A stretch of DNA of 64,000 nt from Panax quinquefolius (taxonomy: Eukaryota > Streptophyta > Magnoliopsida > Apiales > Araliaceae). The translations under genes were made by a program, and so were the position numbers. The notes under the pieces are model-generated. The model had not been told where the DNA came from, did no database searches, and saw only the letters and a list, made by a program, of their open reading frames with translations. Positions 60,993-64,000 of this stretch are shown one piece after another (the first letter of the stretch is position 1; every line of letters starts with the position of its first letter). The stretch lies in contig CM035165.1 of NCBI GenBank assembly GCA_020205615.1, positions 29,423,544 through 29,487,543 of the forward strand, written 5' to 3'.

Positions 60993-61563
60993 TAGATCTA
61001 CTCCAGCAAAACAATCTTAGACTATATTTAGTCTAGAAACACAGATTTCGCTCTAGCAGATGGACTAAATATAGTCTATTGAATTTTTCGATGAAGCACG
61101 ACTATATCAAGGAACTTGAGTTGATGGACTATAATTGTGACTATAATTTTTAATATATTTAAATGAGAGATGGGTGAAGAAGAAGGAAAATGGGGATGCT
61201 GAAGAAGGAGATGAAGGGCAGGGCTGCTCCAAATGATATAAAAAAAATCAGAACGGCAAATTTTTTTTGTTCAGAACGGTAATAAAATACTAACGGATAT
61301 AAATTGAAAATGTAAATTGGAAAATTTATAAATATATATACAATTGTAAGTATTTTGTTAATAATAGTTTGTATTTTATTATATTTAATAATAATATTTT
61401 TTTTAAATTCATTTGATTATTTTAATTTTTTTATATTATAGTCCACGGGATAGTCCATATGATAGTTCATCTGTTGGAAGGATTGAAGACTAAATGATAT
61501 ATGCTGATGTCATATGGACTAAATATAGTCTACGAAATAGTCTATCTGTCGGAGATGCTCTAA
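60993..61563. mobile_element. MITE-like element with GAGCATCTCC-type ends
   Basis: The left end TAGATCTACTCCAGCAAAAC and the right end TCGGAGATGCTCTAA are imperfect inverted repeats. Inner arms repeat GACTATATTTAGTC-like palindromes (61020-61075 and 61500-61540). Ends of this type are common in plant PIF/Harbinger-like MITEs; the superfamily is a guess. About 570 bp, no frame. Confidence 0.55.
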
Positions 61564-62015
61564 CACCAAATTAGGATAAAATAAAGGGAATTAATATTTT
61601 CACATATATTTTTGATATTTGCATATGATTTTCTTCATGTGAGAAGGAATCATGTGAAAATATCAAAAATACATATAAAAATAGTGTTCTCGAAAATAAA
61701 ATTTCATAAAAATTAAAAACAAACTCCATGATACGAAAAAATACAAACCAAATAAGTGGTTAATGACAACCAAAAGATCTAGGGAGAGTAACTTAAGTGT
61801 TTTAAATTTTTTTTGGAGGGACTAGCTAGGGTTTCTATTTGGAGAGAGAAGATAATAGAGGAGAAAGGAGAAAAAAGATCCAATCTATATCCATAAACCT
61901 AATTGAGATTCAGATTGGAGCCAATAGAACATAAACAGACGTGAGTAAATCATCAACAATTAATATAAATAAATACAACGAAAACAAAATAACTAAAAAC
62001 GAGTTATAAGATTAA
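61564..62015. other. Intergenic, no gene recognised
   Basis: AT-rich with AGGGAGAGTAACTTAAGTG and purine-rich GAGAGAGAAG stretches near 61840. No supported feature. Confidence 0.4.
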
Positions 62016-62473
62016 GGGTGTGTTTGATTAGCTCTTAACGCCTCTTAATTGGAGTACCTCTGATTCGGTCAGAGGCAAAACATGTTTAGTTAAAAAAAAA
62101 ATTGTCTCTTAATGCCTCTTAATCGGTTAGACATAAAATTAAAGCTTAACCATTTAAAGGCACATCTGAATGAATTTATATTTTCCCCTTTTAATATTCA
62201 AAACAATATGATGGATCTCTTTGAACGAAGTATAAGGATGGTGATAATGAAAAGAGAGAAAAAGAGTTGTTCTTTTTTTGTTTTATTTTTATATATTTTT
62301 TCTTTTGTTCAAAGGGTTAAAATAGTAAAATATTTTTATTCAGATATTTTGAAAAAAGAAATTATCAAATAATATTTTATCATTCAGATACAATTCTATT
62401 TAGATACTCTATATTATTTAGAGACGTCTAAACTGTTCATGTCTTTAACACTCAGTTTTATCAAACATCACCT
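62016..62473. mobile_element. MITE-like element with GGGTGTGTTTGAT ends
   Basis: GGGTGTGTTTGATTA at the left pairs with TATCAAACATCACCT at the right. Near 62030-62150 CTCTTAA.GCCTCTTAAT is repeated. About 458 bp. The GTGTTTG end is typical of plant hAT- or Tourist-type MITEs; no target duplication was defined. The frame 62112-62372 inside it is AT-driven and not a gene. It ends ~290 bp before the TATA box of the bHLH gene. Confidence 0.55.
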
Positions 62474-62740
62474 AAGAAGAAAAACCCCATAAAACCGGTT
62501 CGACATAATCTCAATTACTCACGGCCGACATAAGCCTCGTCTTCTAGTGGGACCCACCACAGATTAAGAACAACGAATTCACCCACTTGCCATTTCCGTA
62601 ATTATCCACAAAATATGAGGGTACTTGTAACAAATATATTCCATAAATATACCAGGTGAGCATTAACTAATACTAATAGCAACCTCCTGCCATTTTCGTA
62701 TTCACAAAACTTGAAAGTTGAAACCAAAAAGGCATTTCTC

Positions 62741-62990
62741 CGCTCTCTCTCTCCTACTTTCTCTCTATAAATCTTTTCCCAAAAATAAGGCCTGTACTTC
62801 TTTTTCGCTCATTTGAGCTTGATTTCGGTGCTTGAAGATATTTAACGAAGTTAAAATTTAATATTTTGAATTTTTTTTTTGGAGAGTGGAATCTAAGATC
62901 AATTTATGTTGAAATTGATTTTAATTTTTTGTTCTTCAATTCGTGATTCGATTTGGGTGACGAGGAATTGAATTTTTTTGTGTTAGAAAT
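62741..62990 (+). promoter_or_regulatory. Core promoter and 5' UTR of the bHLH gene
   Basis: A CT-rich tract (CGCTCTCTCTCTCC, 62741-62762) leads into TATAAA at 62766-62771. Transcription would start near 62797-62810. The ~190-nt leader holds a T-run and no obvious upstream gene. The only upstream ATG seen, at 62906 (ATGTTGAAATTGATTTTAA), is short-framed. Confidence 0.6.
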
Positions 62991-63633
62991 ATGTATACCG
63001 TTGGTGGGTCGGAATCAATTTCAAGAGATATGGATAATCTGTTGTTTTCTTCAAATTTCAAGTACCCATCACAAACCGAGTTCGCCAAAAGCAAAGAAAT
63101 GATGCATTCAGATCTTTATGATTATAATCATAGCCAGCTTCATCAGCAGCAGCAGCAGCCGCCGCCGCCGCCGCTGCCGCCGCCTCGCCAGCAGCCGCAG
63201 AACTCTAATTTGGCGCGATACCGATCGGCTCCGAGCTCTTTCTTCGCTAGTCTACTTAATGATGGTGTTGATGGAAGTAATTATTCAAATGGGGAATCTA
63301 TGAATCCTGAATTGATGTTTCCGAGATTTAATTCCGGCGAGAGTGATTCACATGATCTGAAATTTGGGGCGAATCTGAAGCAGGAAATGGCAGAATCAGT
63401 TGATGATTACTCTGTTTCTGCTTCGGATATGGTTTATGCTGCTCCGGCGGCAAATCTTAATCCAGTAACTAGTGCTATTCCTTCTGTGGAGAATTCATTT
63501 AGGGGTTTGAATTCATCTATGGGAATGGAGAATTTGAATCAATCGAAGAAAAGTAGTGGTGGAAATTGCTCCAACTTGATACGGCAGAGCAGTTCTCCAG
63601 CTGGATTTTTGTCGAATTTGGTTGATGAAATTG
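62991..63633 (+). CDS. bHLH transcription factor, FBH/AKS group (bHLH122/bHLH130-like), exon 1
   Basis: A 214-codon first exon starts at the ATG at 62991 and ends at a donor (GAAATTG|GTAAAT, 63633/63634); the frame continues into the intron only to a stop at 63701. Hallmarks of this group are visible: the N-terminal RDMDNLLFSS, the block LARYRSAPSSFFASLL (residues ~75-90), and NLIRQSSSPAGFLSNL (~195-210). A Q-run and P-run follow at residues 51-69. The DNA-binding bHLH region is in later exons, outside the window. In Arabidopsis this group binds E-boxes: FBH proteins activate CONSTANS and AKS proteins promote guard-cell K+ channel expression, the latter controlled by ABA-dependent phosphorylation and 14-3-3 binding. 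The RYRS and RQSSS motifs look like such sites. The exact orthologue cannot be fixed from exon 1. Confidence 0.9.
63139..63204 (+). repeat. CAG/CCG triplet tract coding poly-Gln and poly-Pro
   Basis: CAGCAGCAGCAG is followed by CCGCCGCCG-rich sequence, giving HQQQQQPPPPPLPPPRQQPQ. It is a GC island in an AT-rich gene and likely variable in length between individuals. Confidence 0.85.
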
Positions 63634-64000
63634 GTAAATTTTCTTACTTTTTATGTTCCATGTTCTTGTTTATTGATTTTGTTGATAAGATTGGTTGGTA
63701 GTAGGAAACCGGTTCTTTTAAAGTTTATTTTAGTGGTGGGAAATTGAACAGATCTATGCTATTTTTGGTTAGTTAAAAAGTTACTTTCGCCTCCATTTTG
63801 GATCTCATAAAAGGAAAGTTCTAGAGGCCTGTTTATGGATATTGTTTCTGTTTTCTGCTTTTGTTATCATATTGTTGTTCTCCATTTTTTATTTTTTTGT
63901 TCTTAATGTCTTTCTGAAAATGGGTATTGACCATCATTTTCAAAATAACTGTTTTCAGTTATAACCTAAAAATAGAAACATGATATGTTAACCAAATTGT
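63634..64000 (+). other. Start of intron 1 of the bHLH gene
   Basis: Begins GTAAATTTTC and is T-rich throughout, as plant introns are. No acceptor is expected before the window ends; nothing else is supported here. Confidence 0.75.

Noticed and set aside
63118..63303. Second frame over the bHLH exon (Ser/Arg-rich)
   Set aside because: Frame shadow of the CAG/CCG tract; the FBH-type motifs are all in the other frame.

Overview
This is nuclear DNA of a flowering plant, most likely a eudicot. It is AT-rich and about 90% transposable element, with one recognisable host gene at the right edge. That gene is exon 1 of a bHLH transcription factor of the FBH/AKS group (bHLH122/bHLH130-like), starting at 62991. 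The repeats have plant hallmarks: initiator-tRNA-Met primer sites, Tekay-like chromovirus pol remnants, Copia elements, a Mutator-like element with a 9-bp target duplication, and Stowaway-like MITEs. The species cannot be named from the sequence.

Region 1 (1-36982) is a stack inside an old forward Copia element (copia-1), whose RT/RNase H end and 3' LTR survive at 35968-36982. Two long LTRs of one Ty3 family lie 10 bp apart in it: C1 (ends 25402) and C2 (25413-35962, TSD TATGT). C1 holds element A, which has the unusual order LTR-internal-LTR-internal-LTR (1-20726), and a separate probable solo LTR (22023-~23901). The middle LTR of A holds reverse-oriented element B (5979-15156). C2 holds reverse-oriented element D (~25886-34745).

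Region 2 (37586-57472) is a clean five-level nest, each level bounded by a target duplication: a ~1.5-kb MULE (TTTTTTCAA) > reverse Copia copia-2 (AAGAT, LTRs ending TA..TA) > solo LTR F (CTAGC/CTAGG) > reverse solo LTR H (GATAA) > full-length Ty3 element G (TAACG).

Region 3 (57473-64000) is single-copy-looking intergenic DNA with an (AC)16 microsatellite and about four MITEs, then the bHLH promoter, first exon and start of intron 1.

The Ty3 elements share one design: long LTRs (about 2.4-4.1 kb), a TATA box deep inside the LTR, a splice-donor-like AG|GTAAG about 130-190 nt after it, and an acceptor-like pyrimidine tract plus AG just before the gag ATG. The LTRs also carry clusters of palindromic 8- and 9-mers upstream and arrays of short hairpin-forming repeats downstream. 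All Ty3 copies here are coding-defective, and B and G lack the same RT/RNase H core. Differences between near-identical copies cluster as small indels around C/G-containing motifs, so some frameshifts may be consensus errors rather than biology. All comparisons were made by eye; none was aligned computationally.
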